Shown in pieces: positions 18,140-26,230 of a stretch of DNA of 64,000 bases. The DNA is from Anaerocolumna jejuensis DSM 15929 (lineage in GTDB: Bacteria; Bacillota; Clostridia; Lachnospirales; Lachnospiraceae), in contig NZ_FRAC01000014.1 of the NCBI RefSeq assembly GCF_900142215.1, positions 62,001-126,000 on the forward strand, read 5' to 3'. A program made the translations under genes and the position numbers. The notes under the pieces were generated by a model, which saw only the letters and a program-made list of their open reading frames with translations, had not been told where the DNA came from and made no database searches. How positions within the stretch are numbered: position 1 is the first letter of the stretch; each line of letters begins with the position of its first letter.

Positions 18140-18322
18140 TCATACACTTTGCTTTACACAACATCGGTCGAGTGCAGCAGAAATAGATATACTGTTTTCA
18201 TCATATGTGTTCCCAATTGATGAAGCATTTACATATCCATTATTAAACATAAAATAATAATTTACAGAAAGCATATTGTTGCGCCTTTGCAAAATACATG
18301 TTTTACCAAAAATATTATTCAT
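18140..18322 (-). CDS. Novel 60-residue protein, first gene of the opp transcript
   Basis: ATG at 18322 with a strong AAGGAGA site 8 nt upstream, and a near-consensus promoter ending about 30 bp before it. The product is Asn/Ser-rich with a central aromatic stretch (NNMLSVNYYFMFNNGY) and a C-terminus DRCCVKQSV carrying two adjacent Cys. It has no clear signal peptide or membrane span, although a third Cys lies near the N-terminus (GKTC). No family recognised. Being promoter-proximal to an importer, it might be a precursor peptide, regulator or chaperone; none of these can be shown from sequence. Confidence 0.55.
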   Translation of the reverse strand: MNNIFGKTCILQRRNNMLSVNYYFMFNNGYVNASSIGNTYDENSISISAALDRCCVKQSV

Positions 18323-18350
18323 GTAATCTTCTCCTTGTAGTATTTTCAGA

Positions 18351-18379
18351 AGTATATCATTTATTTCATACAAAGTCAA
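18351..18379 (-). promoter_or_regulatory. Predicted promoter of the opp cluster
   Basis: On the minus strand TTGACT (18374-18379) and TATACT (18351-18356) are separated by exactly 17 bp, close to sigma-A consensus. The transcript would begin near 18344, leaving a short leader before the 60-residue gene. Confidence 0.7.
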
Positions 18380-18419
18380 TATGTTTAGTATGTTTTATAT
18401 TTTTATGCATACTTCTATA

Positions 18420-18459
18420 TAATAAAACAGAGGTTATAATATTGTATTATTCACCTCTG
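18420..18459 (-). terminator. Terminator after the mccA-like gene
   Basis: Stem CAGAGGT (18428-18434) / ACCTCTG (18453-18459) with an AT-rich loop, followed on the minus strand by GTTTTATT. It separates the sulfur-enzyme pair from the opp transcript. The plus strand also has a T-run (TTTACTTTTTTTG). Confidence 0.6.
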
Positions 18460-18517
18460 CTTTACTTTTTTTGTGCCCTTATAAGATTTGTTATTCCTTC
18501 TCCGATACTAGAAATGA

Positions 18518-19429
18518 CTATAGGAATAAGTTAGTGCTAAAATAACGGTCTCCCCTGTCTGGAAATAATGTAACCACATTTCCCAGCGTAATCTTATCAA
18601 TCAGTTTTAATGAAGCTGCAAGCGCCGCTCCTGAAGAAGTTCCAGCTATGATTCCCTCCTTTTTTGCCAGTACTCTTGCCATATAAAAGGCTTCATCATC
18701 TGAAACCTTAATTACTTCATCTACTAATCTCATATCCATTGTGTCCGCAATAAAGTCATTTCCAATCCCTTCAATATTATAATCAGCATGCTCGCCGCCG
18801 CCCATAGTAGATCCTATTGGGTCAGCCAAAATACCTTTAATCTCAGGGTTTTGTTCTTTCAGGTATTTTAAAACTCCTGTATATGTTCCTCCGCTTCCGG
18901 CACCAAGAATCACATAATCAATTTGTCCCTCCAATGCCCTATAGATTTCCGGCCCTGTGTGATCATAGTGAGCCTGAGGATTACTGGCATTTTTAAATTG
19001 CTCTAACGAAATGGAATGAGGGATTTCCGTCTTTAATTTCTCCGCCTTTGAAACTGCGCCAAGCATTCCTTCTTCACGGGGAGTATTAATAATTTCGGCA
19101 CCCATAGCCTTCATTAGTGCTTGTTTTTCTACTGAAAATTTTGTAGGTACAACAAAAATAATATGATATCCTTTATTTAAGGCAGCAAAAGCAACACCCA
19201 ATCCTGTATTTCCAGCCGTAGCTTCAATAATCGTATCACCAGCCATTAGCCTTCCCTTTTTTTCAGCATCCTCTATCATATATTTCCCAATTCTGTCTTT
19301 CACGCTTCCACTTGGATTATAAAGTTCAAGCTTAGCAAATAAATTCACATTTTCTTTGCTATTAATATATGACAATTTTACTAACGGAGTATTTCCAATT
19401 AAGTCTTGCATGGAATGATAATACTTCAT
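18518..19429 (-). CDS. PLP-dependent cysteine synthase / O-acetylserine-dependent cystathionine beta-synthase (MccA-like)
   Basis: 303 residues, fold type II. The PLP lysine lies in NPSGSVKDR; the phosphate-binding loop is GAGSGGTYTG; and the motif EATAGNTGLG matches the MccA/CBS branch more than the EPTSGNTGIG of classical CysK. It would condense O-acetylserine with homocysteine or sulfide. The partner gene upstream encodes a gamma-lyase, as in the mccA-mccB pair of Bacillus subtilis (order reversed here), suggesting reverse transsulfuration from methionine to cysteine. Plain CysK activity is the alternative. Confidence 0.85.
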   Translation of the reverse strand: MKYYHSMQDLIGNTPLVKLSYINSKENVNLFAKLELYNPSGSVKDRIGKYMIEDAEKKGRLMAGDTIIEATAGNTGLGVAFAALNKGYHIIFVVPTKFSVEKQALMKAMGAEIINTPREEGMLGAVSKAEKLKTEIPHSISLEQFKNASNPQAHYDHTGPEIYRALEGQIDYVILGAGSGGTYTGVLKYLKEQNPEIKGILADPIGSTMGGGEHADYNIEGIGNDFIADTMDMRLVDEVIKVSDDEAFYMARVLAKKEGIIAGTSSGAALAASLKLIDKITLGNVVTLFPDRGDRYFSTNLFL

Positions 19430-19465
19430 TTTTTATTCCTTTCTATTTTCTTAATTCACAAGAGG

Positions 19466-20629
19466 TCAGTCTATCCTTGCTGCCTTAATGGCCCCCTCCA
19501 AATCTGCAATGATTTCATCTACATTTTCTATTCCTGCGGACAATCGAATCAAACTTTCTGTGATTCCTATTTTTTGGCGAATTTCATAAGGAATAGAAGC
19601 ATGTGTCATACTGGCAGGATGGCATACAAGTGACTCGACACCTCCAAGACTTTCTGCCAGAGCTACCAATTTAAGATTTTTAAAAAACAGCTTGATATCA
19701 TAGTTGTCTTTTAATTCAAAAGATAACATAGCTCCGCCATTTCTTGCCTGTTTCTTATTCGTTTCATATCCTGGAAATTCTTTTAGTCCCGGATAATAAA
19801 CTCTTTCTACTCCCAAATGGTGCAGCAGATGATTAGCAATCTTAACAGCATTTTCTACATGTCTGTCAAGACGAACGCTCAATGTCTTTATACCACGTAT
19901 TAAAAGGAACGAATCAAAGGGTTGTAAAATACCGCCTGTCGCATTTTGTATAAATGCCATCTGTTCTGCCAATTCCTTACTATTGACAACTACCAACCCA
20001 GCTATCAAATCACTATGCCCACCTAAATATTTGGTAGCACTATGTAAAACAATATCAATCCCTAATTCTATTGGTCTCTGTAAATAAGGGGTCATAAATG
20101 TATTGTCTACAATGGATAATATATGATGCTTCTTTGTCAAATCAGCAATAGCTTTTAAATCGGTTACTGTCATTAGCGGATTTGCCGGACTTTCAATATA
20201 AAGAGCCTTAACCTCCGTTGTTATACTCTTTTCCAGGGCACTGATATCCGTTGTATCTTCAATGGAATACTGAATACCAAAGTTTTTAAAAATCTTTTCC
20301 AATACACGGAATGTTCCTCCATATACATTACTTGAAATAATAATTTTATCACCTGAATGAAATAATGATAAAACTGCAGTGATTGCAGCCATCCCGGATG
20401 CAAATGCAAAGCCTGCCTTTCCTCCTTCTAATTCAGCAATTAACACTTCTAACGCTTCTCTTGTCGGATTACCGGTTCTTGAATATTCATATCCTGTATG
20501 TTTTCCCAAACTGATTTGTTCATAAGTAGATGTTTGGTAAATCGGAATATTGACCGCACCTGTTCTCTCATCTCCAGATATTCCTCCATGAATTAATGCT
20601 GTTGATATGTCACTGTAACTCTTTTTCAT
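19466..20629 (-). CDS. Cys/Met-metabolism PLP enzyme, cystathionine gamma-lyase type (MccB-like)
   Basis: 387 residues, fold type I of the Cys/Met metabolism family. The N-terminal YEYSRTGNPTREALE, the PLP-stacking FASGMAAI and the Schiff-base lysine motif HSATKYLGGHSDLIAG are all visible, and the C-terminus LIRLSAGIENVDEIIADLEGA is canonical. Members act as cystathionine gamma-lyase, gamma-synthase or methionine gamma-lyase. The adjacent MccA-like gene (36 bp downstream) favours cystathionine gamma-lyase releasing cysteine. It starts at ATG after ACGGAGGAAATT. Confidence 0.88.
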   Translation of the reverse strand: MKKSYSDISTALIHGGISGDERTGAVNIPIYQTSTYEQISLGKHTGYEYSRTGNPTREALEVLIAELEGGKAGFAFASGMAAITAVLSLFHSGDKIIISSNVYGGTFRVLEKIFKNFGIQYSIEDTTDISALEKSITTEVKALYIESPANPLMTVTDLKAIADLTKKHHILSIVDNTFMTPYLQRPIELGIDIVLHSATKYLGGHSDLIAGLVVVNSKELAEQMAFIQNATGGILQPFDSFLLIRGIKTLSVRLDRHVENAVKIANHLLHHLGVERVYYPGLKEFPGYETNKKQARNGGAMLSFELKDNYDIKLFFKNLKLVALAESLGGVESLVCHPASMTHASIPYEIRQKIGITESLIRLSAGIENVDEIIADLEGAIKAARID

Positions 20630-20680
20630 AATTTCCTCCGTAAGATTGTACTATAGTTTGCTTCCTATTTATATAATATA

Positions 20681-20710
20681 ATAGGCAACCAGGCTTAAAT
20701 GCTTGCCTAT
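20681..20710 (-). promoter_or_regulatory. Leader hairpin upstream of the mccB-like gene
   Basis: Perfect 8-bp inverted repeat ATAGGCAA (20681-20688) / TTGCCTAT (20703-20710) in the predicted transcript leader, about 30 nt after the expected start. It may be a regulator-binding site or an RNA hairpin; no T-box or SAM riboswitch signature was recognised. Confidence 0.4.
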
Positions 20711-20745
20711 AAATCATACCTTTCATATATGAATTATATGTTTTT

Positions 20746-20773
20746 ATTATATCATAATATTTTTAGGTGTCAA
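20746..20773 (-). promoter_or_regulatory. Predicted promoter of the mccB-mccA pair
   Basis: Perfect consensus hexamers on the minus strand: TTGACA (20768-20773) and TATAAT (20746-20751), 16 bp apart. The leader to the mccB-like start is about 110 nt. Confidence 0.75.
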
Positions 20774-20848
20774 TCTTTTATTTATAACCAGCTATAGTTT
20801 TTATTTATATCTCTATATGCTTTCATGCTATTTGCTGCCATGGTAGTA

Positions 20849-20962
20849 TTAATGTTCCCTTCTCCCAAATAAAGGTATATTTGTTGTCCACGCTTCAAGT
20901 TTTGTTCCATTGATAAAAACCGTAAGCTGCCCTTCAAAGCCCGTTATACTGTTTTTGGGCAT
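20849..20962 (-). pseudogene. Possible degraded coding fragment
   Basis: In the 505-bp gap between the mccB-like and mannosidase genes, a minus-strand frame of 37 codons reads like part of a beta-sandwich protein (ITGFEGQLTVFINGTKLEAW). It starts inside the probable mannosidase terminator region and has no convincing ribosome binding site. I cannot name a parent gene, and it may be chance. Otherwise the gap holds the mccB promoter and that terminator. Confidence 0.2.
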
Positions 20963-21013
20963 GAAAAAGAAGATGTTACTCCAGTAGATTATTCATCTAC
21001 TTTTGCAACATCT
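20962..21013 (-). terminator. Terminator of the beta-mannosidase gene
   Basis: Stem AGATGTT (20971-20977) / AACATCT (21007-21013) with an inner GTAGAT/ATCTAC helix, followed on the minus strand by TCTTTTTC. Confidence 0.7.
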
Positions 21014-21134
21014 CCCTTTATTTTGATGTATATTTTGGTAATTATTACGCTATATATTCTTGTACATATTTACTTTATATAGATTACTTCTGTCACAGCA
21101 GCTTTTAATCAAAATTACTGCCCAGCCGGGTTCA

Positions 21135-23780
21135 TCAGATAAACCGAAACATAATCCAAGCAAGGATATTATCCTTATGAAGACGCATGGCAAGCCTCAG
21201 AAATTTATCGGAAAGCTTATTTCCCTTAAAGGGTACATGGGCCAAGGACACTACTTCTATCTTATTTAGCAGCTCCTTTTCCGATATTCCCTCCGGCATA
21301 TCAAAGGTTACAGTATGTGCTGCGTTTCCTCTGATATCAAAGTAATTATCCGATAAAGGCGTATCGGTACCGGGAATCGTAACATAGACATAGCGGGCGT
21401 AGGTATCAGCTTTTAGGGTCAGAATCCCTTTATTTCCTTCTCTAGTGCACTCCTTCTCAATCCTACCCTTTTGCAGCTGTGCTTTTCTATCCGGTACCAG
21501 CAGGCGGTTCTGGGAGAACAGGACCTTATCCTCTTTCAGAATACGGATGATCAGGACCTTATCCGTTTTTGCCTCTCCTTTCAGCACTGTATCCAGAGAA
21601 ATGCTCCATGCTTTGAAGGCTTTTACCCCTGCAAGAGCCGCATCCTTTTCCTCCTGCCATATTATCCTGCCGTCAAAGCCTTCTATCACATACTGAAGCT
21701 TCACCTTCTCTTCCCGGGGATATTCATTGACAATATAAATATCCGCCCTGTCCTTTTTTAAATCCAGGGAAGCGCTTAAGGGCTGGTTAAAGGTTTTTGA
21801 GCCGTATATAACAGCCTTGAACTGCTTCAGATAATCAATTCCCGCCCAGGAAGCAACGGGCCAGCAGTCATTATACTGCCAATAGATGGCTCCATTGCAG
21901 CGGCCTATGTTTCTCTTCCATTCCTCTGTAGCCTCTCTGATGGTCTCTGACTGCACCAGCTGGGAAAGATAGATAAAATCCTGAAACCTGACCGGATTCT
22001 TGAATTTGGCAAGGAGGTAAAAAAGCATTTTCTGGTTTCCGCCCTTGGATTTCTGATGGGACATCATAACCGGGTCAAAGATGCCCGGTTCTCCTGCATC
22101 GGTAAAGGAACGGATAGCCTTCATGGAAGGCAGGGACTCCATGCCGAATTCCGAGCAGAACCGTGAGGGCATCTTCCGGAAATATTCAATGGGTCTCATA
22201 CCATGCCATACCTGCCACAGATGGGTATCCCCCCTGTTAAAATCATTTGGCTTACCGTCGGGGATTCCAGAGTTTGGCGAGCCCGGCCAGTATGGAGTAA
22301 TTCCATCCTCTTTGTTAACCCATTTTTTCAAAATATTATGGAAAAAGTTATTGTTGGCCTCCTTTAGTCTTGCGTTCTTCCGCCAAAGCATGGACATTAA
22401 TTCAATTTCATTATTCCCGCACCACAGCGCCAGGGAAGGATGATGTTTGATTCTGCGCACATTGTCCTTTACTTCCAATTCAACATTATCCAGAAAGTCT
22501 TTGTTATAAAAAGGATAGGGCAGGCAGGCAAAGCAAAAATCCTGCCATACCAATATTCCATACCGGTCACATAAATCGTAAAATACATCGGATTCATAAT
22601 AACCGCCGCCCCACACTCTCAGCATGTTCATATTGGCAGCCTTTGCGCCTGCTATGTAGAATTCCAGGTCCTCTTTGGACGTGCGGGTAATGAAGGAATC
22701 GCTGGGTATCCAGTCGGCACCCTTTACGAATATAGGCACGCCGTTCACAAGGAAGCGAAAATTATTCCCGATACTGTCCTTCCCGGTATCCAGCTCTATG
22801 GTCCGCAGTCCGATGTTCTTAGTTAAGGTATCCAACAGCCTGTCACCATCAAAAAGTTCAACCGTCACCTGATACAGTGGCTGGTCTCCAAGGCCATTGC
22901 ACCACCAAAGCTCCGGGCCTGTTATTTCAATTATCTGCATGGCTTGGGTCCCCTGAAGCTTTTCCTCCACTGTCTCCAGCCTGCCGGAAGGATGGTGGAT
23001 ACTGGTCTTTAAGGTTAGTCCCTGGCTTTCGCGTGCTATTTTCCGCACAGTCTTCCCGGGCATTTGAACGACATCTACTGTTGGCACCTGAGCAACGGCC
23101 TCTGCTGGTTCTTGAGTATCGACCTTAAAATTACTATAAGATGTAATTTCTGTACCAATATGCAGTACGACTTTTTCCTGTACATGCTCCTGCCTGATTG
23201 ACACCTGTTCAATTCCAGCCGTAACATGCCCCTGCAATTCGATACTCCCGCTTATACCAACAGGCGGCAGCACCGGTCCCCAATCCCAGCCGAAATGACA
23301 TTGTACCTTTCTGATATGGGATATTCCTTCAACCCCCATGCCAGTGTGAATCTTAAGGTTATCCTCCCTGTTCTTTTCCTCCAGGTAGGGCAAGGGTGAT
23401 AAAAACCGGATTCGAATGTAATTATCCTTCTCCTGAAGCAATCCCTTTACGGAAAAGCGGTAAGTACGGTGGACATTGTCCGTATTTGCTAGTACTTTTC
23501 CATTTAGCAGTATTTCCGTCAGCGTATCAAGACCCGTAATTACAATATCAATACTGTCATTGGCTGACATACCGGAATCAAGGTCAAAGCTCCTTGAATA
23601 CTCATAATCCTTCTCAACGTATTCGAGCATTTCCTTCTCATTCTGTCCCCAGAAAGGGTCTTTGATTATTTTGTTCTCCATCATGTCAAGAAAATTGCAT
23701 CCCGGCAGATGCCCTGTCACTTTGAATGTGCCCTTGCTGTCAATAAGTTCCCAAGCTCCTGATAAACTTTGTTTTTGCAT
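21135..23780 (-). CDS. Beta-mannosidase, GH2
   Basis: 881 residues, a full-length GH2 beta-mannosidase. N-terminal sugar-binding jelly roll (SLSGAWELIDSKG, HLPGCNFLDMM), Ig-like domain, TIM barrel with catalytic acid/base Glu in WCGNNEIE and nucleophile Glu in CSEFGMESLPS, and C-terminal beta domains. The barrel hallmarks MLRVWGGGYYESD and WQDFCFACLPYP are present. No signal peptide, so it is cytoplasmic and cleaves terminal beta-mannose from imported mannooligosaccharides. An insertion rich in V, P, Q and A near residues 210-240 lengthens the second domain. Appears monocistronic, flanked downstream by a terminator and upstream by R1 copy C. Confidence 0.93.
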   Translation of the reverse strand: MQKQSLSGAWELIDSKGTFKVTGHLPGCNFLDMMENKIIKDPFWGQNEKEMLEYVEKDYEYSRSFDLDSGMSANDSIDIVITGLDTLTEILLNGKVLANTDNVHRTYRFSVKGLLQEKDNYIRIRFLSPLPYLEEKNREDNLKIHTGMGVEGISHIRKVQCHFGWDWGPVLPPVGISGSIELQGHVTAGIEQVSIRQEHVQEKVVLHIGTEITSYSNFKVDTQEPAEAVAQVPTVDVVQMPGKTVRKIARESQGLTLKTSIHHPSGRLETVEEKLQGTQAMQIIEITGPELWWCNGLGDQPLYQVTVELFDGDRLLDTLTKNIGLRTIELDTGKDSIGNNFRFLVNGVPIFVKGADWIPSDSFITRTSKEDLEFYIAGAKAANMNMLRVWGGGYYESDVFYDLCDRYGILVWQDFCFACLPYPFYNKDFLDNVELEVKDNVRRIKHHPSLALWCGNNEIELMSMLWRKNARLKEANNNFFHNILKKWVNKEDGITPYWPGSPNSGIPDGKPNDFNRGDTHLWQVWHGMRPIEYFRKMPSRFCSEFGMESLPSMKAIRSFTDAGEPGIFDPVMMSHQKSKGGNQKMLFYLLAKFKNPVRFQDFIYLSQLVQSETIREATEEWKRNIGRCNGAIYWQYNDCWPVASWAGIDYLKQFKAVIYGSKTFNQPLSASLDLKKDRADIYIVNEYPREEKVKLQYVIEGFDGRIIWQEEKDAALAGVKAFKAWSISLDTVLKGEAKTDKVLIIRILKEDKVLFSQNRLLVPDRKAQLQKGRIEKECTREGNKGILTLKADTYARYVYVTIPGTDTPLSDNYFDIRGNAAHTVTFDMPEGISEKELLNKIEVVSLAHVPFKGNKLSDKFLRLAMRLHKDNILAWIMFRFI

Positions 23781-23969
23781 CCTGTAAACACCCCTTTTTG
23801 AAATTTGTTTTCGGATAATAAGTTTATAAGCATTTCCCCATACCTTCTGTCTGCCAGGCTGTTTCTCCGGCAGCCTTTTTCCTCTATCCTCCTTTAAAAT
23901 GATGTGTATTATATACAGTAAATTATATCATCTACAGGTTATGCCCACAAGTGCAACCGATATCTGCCC

Positions 23970-24273
23970 CACGGCAAACAGATGAAACCAAATGATGGAT
24001 ATACACAGATGACCAAGGGGGTTGTTTTGGAGTTTTGTCTCAAGAGGTTCCTTATGACACTTAAGCGGCAGGAAACGTGACTAGGTAAAACAGTGCCACT
24101 GTTTGAGCTCGTTAACTGACACAGCCATATTTGACACAGCGAGTTTGGCACTGATTTACCTGCCAGTTACGTTTTCTGCCGCTTTAGTGGAATAAGGGTT
24201 CTCGCGTAACAAAACTCCAAAACAACCCCCTTGGTCATCGTCCGCTTCCATAAACTTTCTTGTGTTTGCCGTG
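23970..24273 (+). mobile_element. R1 palindromic element, copy C
   Basis: 304-bp palindrome with ends CACGGCAAACA (23970-23980) and TGTTTGCCGTG (24263-24273). More than 100 bases of the left half are almost identical to copy B, including the stem and the words TGACACTTAA, CACTGTTTGAGC, AGCGAGTTTGG and TTTAGTGGA. Flanking 10-mers ATATCTGCCC (23960-23969) and ATACCTGCTG (24274-24283) match at 7 of 10 positions, consistent with an aged target duplication. Confidence 0.8.
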
Positions 24274-24303
24274 ATACCTGCTGCCTGTGTTTCCTGCATG
24301 CAA

Positions 24304-24340
24304 AAAACCGGTCCTTCGCTGAGATTGCGAAAGACCGGTT
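24304..24340 (-). terminator. Terminator of the ferritin gene
   Basis: 14-bp stem AACCGGTCCTTCGC (24306-24319) / GCGAAAGACCGGTT (24327-24340), with one G-T pair and followed on the minus strand by TTTTTTG. A strong intrinsic terminator. Confidence 0.9.
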
Positions 24341-24377
24341 ACAGTATCCAGCCTCAAAACCTATTCAAATCTGTTAA

Positions 24378-24890
24378 CTACAGAACCAGGGATGGTGCTG
24401 TGTATACCCTTGCCTTTAGTTCATTGTCCAGCATGTAGAGGCCCTTGGGGTCCCCGCCGAATAAATCATATTTCTTGATGTTGTCATCGGCATTTTTTTC
24501 TTCCTCGCCCTGCTCCTTGATAAACCAGTCAAGGAACTGCATGGTGCGGAAATCCTTATTTTTATAGGCTGCTTCGTATATGGTATTAATAGAGGCAGTT
24601 ACAAATTGCTCATGCTCCAAAGCCTGTGTTAATGGCTCCCTAAAGTTCTTATAGCTGGTATCAGGACCTGCAATTTGTGTTAAGATAACCTGTTCGCTGT
24701 TGTTTAATAAGTACTGGCGGAATAACAGGGCATGATCTCTTTCCTCCTGCATCTGAACAATAAACCAGTTTTCAAATCCATTCAGGTTCTGGTCCGCATA
24801 ATAATTTGCCATATCCATATAAAGATAAGCCGAGTAAAATTCCTTGTTCACCTGTTCGTTTAATAGCTTTGATACTTCCGGGTTCAACAT
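24378..24890 (-). CDS. Bacterial non-heme ferritin (FtnA)
   Basis: 170 residues, a four-helix bundle iron-storage subunit. Ferroxidase ligands are in place: NEQVNKEFYSAYLYM (Glu), QEERDHALLF (ExxH), LEHEQFVTASI (Glu) and IKEQGEEEKN (QxxE). Twenty-four subunits form a shell that oxidises and stores iron in the cytoplasm. The start follows AGAGAGGATG. Single gene with its own terminator. Confidence 0.93.
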   Translation of the reverse strand: MLNPEVSKLLNEQVNKEFYSAYLYMDMANYYADQNLNGFENWFIVQMQEERDHALLFRQYLLNNSEQVILTQIAGPDTSYKNFREPLTQALEHEQFVTASINTIYEAAYKNKDFRTMQFLDWFIKEQGEEEKNADDNIKKYDLFGGDPKGLYMLDNELKARVYTAPSLVL

Positions 24891-25088
24891 ATGCTTTCAT
24901 CCTCTCTATTATATTCTTTGGGATTATGCACAAACTAATCATATTCTATTCTATCTGTTGTACACAAATTAATTATACCATATCTTACCCGGTTTGGAAA
25001 TGAAATACGAGAACTCTCTTGAAAATTATTTTTATTTTCAATTTTATATGAAAGAACAGCTGATGATGAGATTTATTTCTTGAAGTCA

Positions 25089-25172
25089 TATATTTTTAAT
25101 AAAGCATAAAGCAGCATCAACTTTACTGAGGGGTAATATCGTTTATCCACCTTATGCTTTATTAAAAATATA
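25089..25172. repeat. Intergenic hairpin with 21-bp perfect arms
   Basis: An inverted repeat whose arms (25089-25109 and 25152-25172) are perfectly complementary over 21 bp (TATATTTTTAATAAAGCATAA and its complement). The loop is 42 nt. It lies between ferritin and the XRE regulator, which diverge. No target duplication seen. The rest of the 426-bp gap is AT-rich promoter sequence. It may be a minor hairpin repeat or a terminator-like structure. Confidence 0.6.
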
Positions 25173-25239
25173 CGGCTCAGGTTGTCCGGCTTCCTATATT
25201 TGTATTATAGCAGAGTTTTATGACTTTGTCAAATATTAT

Positions 25240-25252
25240 TGGAATATTTCCA
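25240..25252. promoter_or_regulatory. Palindromic operator candidate upstream of the XRE gene
   Basis: The 13-bp dyad TGGAATATTTCCA lies about 65 bp before the start codon, followed by TATTAATAG and CTATTTTAATA. Small XRE regulators often bind such dyads in their own promoters, so autoregulation is likely but not shown. Confidence 0.4.
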
Positions 25253-25316
25253 GTATTAATAGAACACTATTTTAATAATATTTATTTATGATAGTATTTG
25301 TTGGAGAGGTGATTTT

Positions 25317-25691
25317 ATGGATATTGGTAAACAAATCAAAACCCTTCGTCTCGGGAAGGCCCTTACCCAGACCGGAATGGCAGAAATCCTTGGTGTCAGT
25401 AAATCCACTATGTCAAATTATGAAAGAAATATCAGCACTCCGGACCCTGACACGCTCAGAAAGATTGCTTCTTATTTTGATGTTACGGTTGATTACCTTT
25501 TTAATGATATGACAGATAGTCCAAGGGATATAATTAAAGAAGGAACTGCTTATCATCCCGACAAAGCTCTGAACAAAGATGAGTGGAATGCCATCAGTTA
25601 CTACAGACGCCTAAGCGATGAACAAAAGGATTTTATAAAAGGTCAAATGATACAATTATATCAAAAAAGTTCTTCCTCTAATAAGGGTTGA
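25317..25691 (+). CDS. XRE-family HTH transcriptional regulator
   Basis: 124 residues. The N-terminal Cro/C1 helix-turn-helix is clear (IGKQIKTLRLGKALTQTGMA, EILGVSKSTMSNYERNIS, TPDPDTLRKIASYFDVTVDYL). The C-terminal 50 residues are charged and probably mediate dimerisation. A good site GGAGAGGTG precedes the ATG. It ends at a strong terminator. The target is unknown; the Spo0E-like gene converges from the other side. Confidence 0.88.
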   Translation: MDIGKQIKTLRLGKALTQTGMAEILGVSKSTMSNYERNISTPDPDTLRKIASYFDVTVDYLFNDMTDSPRDIIKEGTAYHPDKALNKDEWNAISYYRRLSDEQKDFIKGQMIQLYQKSSSSNKG

Positions 25692-25732
25692 ATCAGGTGC
25701 TTCCTGTTGAGAAAGCACCTGATTTTTTATTT
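25691..25732. terminator. Bidirectional terminator between XRE and Spo0E-like genes
   Basis: 12-bp perfect stem AATCAGGTGCTT / AAGCACCTGATT (25691-25702, 25713-25724), followed by TTTTATTTATTT; the minus strand also gives an A/T-flanked hairpin. Confidence 0.85.
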
Positions 25733-25734
25733 AT

Positions 25735-25947
25735 TTACTTACTTTGGTACAATTCCATGAACGCATTGTCAAATTCCCTCCCCAGCTCAAGTATCTCCGT
25801 ATGATTTACCGAGCCTCCATAAAAATTCAGCATCCTGTGCAGCTCCTGCCGCTTCTTTTCAATGTAAAAGTACCTCAGTTTTGGACTATCACCTAAATTA
25901 ACCGGATTACTATACTTACTTTTGTAAAGCTTACTCTTAGCTTCCAT
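25735..25947 (-). CDS. Spo0E-like sporulation regulatory protein
   Basis: 70 residues. The second half matches Spo0E-like aspartyl-phosphate phosphatases: two helices, IEKKRQELHRMLNFYGG and HTEILELGREFDNAFMELY, where GREFD occupies the place of the family SQELD signature. Such proteins dephosphorylate Spo0A~P and delay sporulation. Gly replaces Ser and Phe replaces Leu in the signature, so activity should be tested. Excellent GGAGGAGG site. Monocistronic. Confidence 0.75.
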   Translation of the reverse strand: MEAKSKLYKSKYSNPVNLGDSPKLRYFYIEKKRQELHRMLNFYGGSVNHTEILELGREFDNAFMELYQSK

Positions 25948-26050
25948 TATTTATCCTCCTCCAACCGTATTTCATTTCCCCTTGTTTTCCCCATAGCCCT
26001 TGTAAATACTGTCGAACAACGATATTAAATTAGTAAAATCCGTTTACATA

Positions 26051-26075
26051 ATTATTTGCTTCCCGAGCAAATAAT
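26051..26075. promoter_or_regulatory. Palindrome ATTATTTGCT-N5-AGCAAATAAT
   Basis: Perfect 10-bp arms around TCCCG in the divergent region between the Spo0E-like and MBL genes. A second dyad, TACAAA-TG-TTTGTA, lies at 26170-26183 next to a possible promoter (TTGAGT-N17-TACGAT, 26185-26213). These are candidate operators; no cognate regulator is identified. Confidence 0.4.
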
Positions 26076-26230
26076 ATATAATCATAATATACATATTTTG
26101 CTTTTTTTTCAAGTGTTTTCACTAAATATCTACACAAATTTACAATAATCAAATTTAACCCTAAGTCTGTACAAATGTTTGTATTTGAGTTAGAATATGA
26201 TTATTAATACGATATAATCAGGAGGTGTTT

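Noticed and set aside
20630..20773. T-box or SAM riboswitch ahead of the sulfur genes
   Set aside because: Leader is only about 110 nt and lacks the T-box sequence or SAM-riboswitch core; only one short hairpin was seen.
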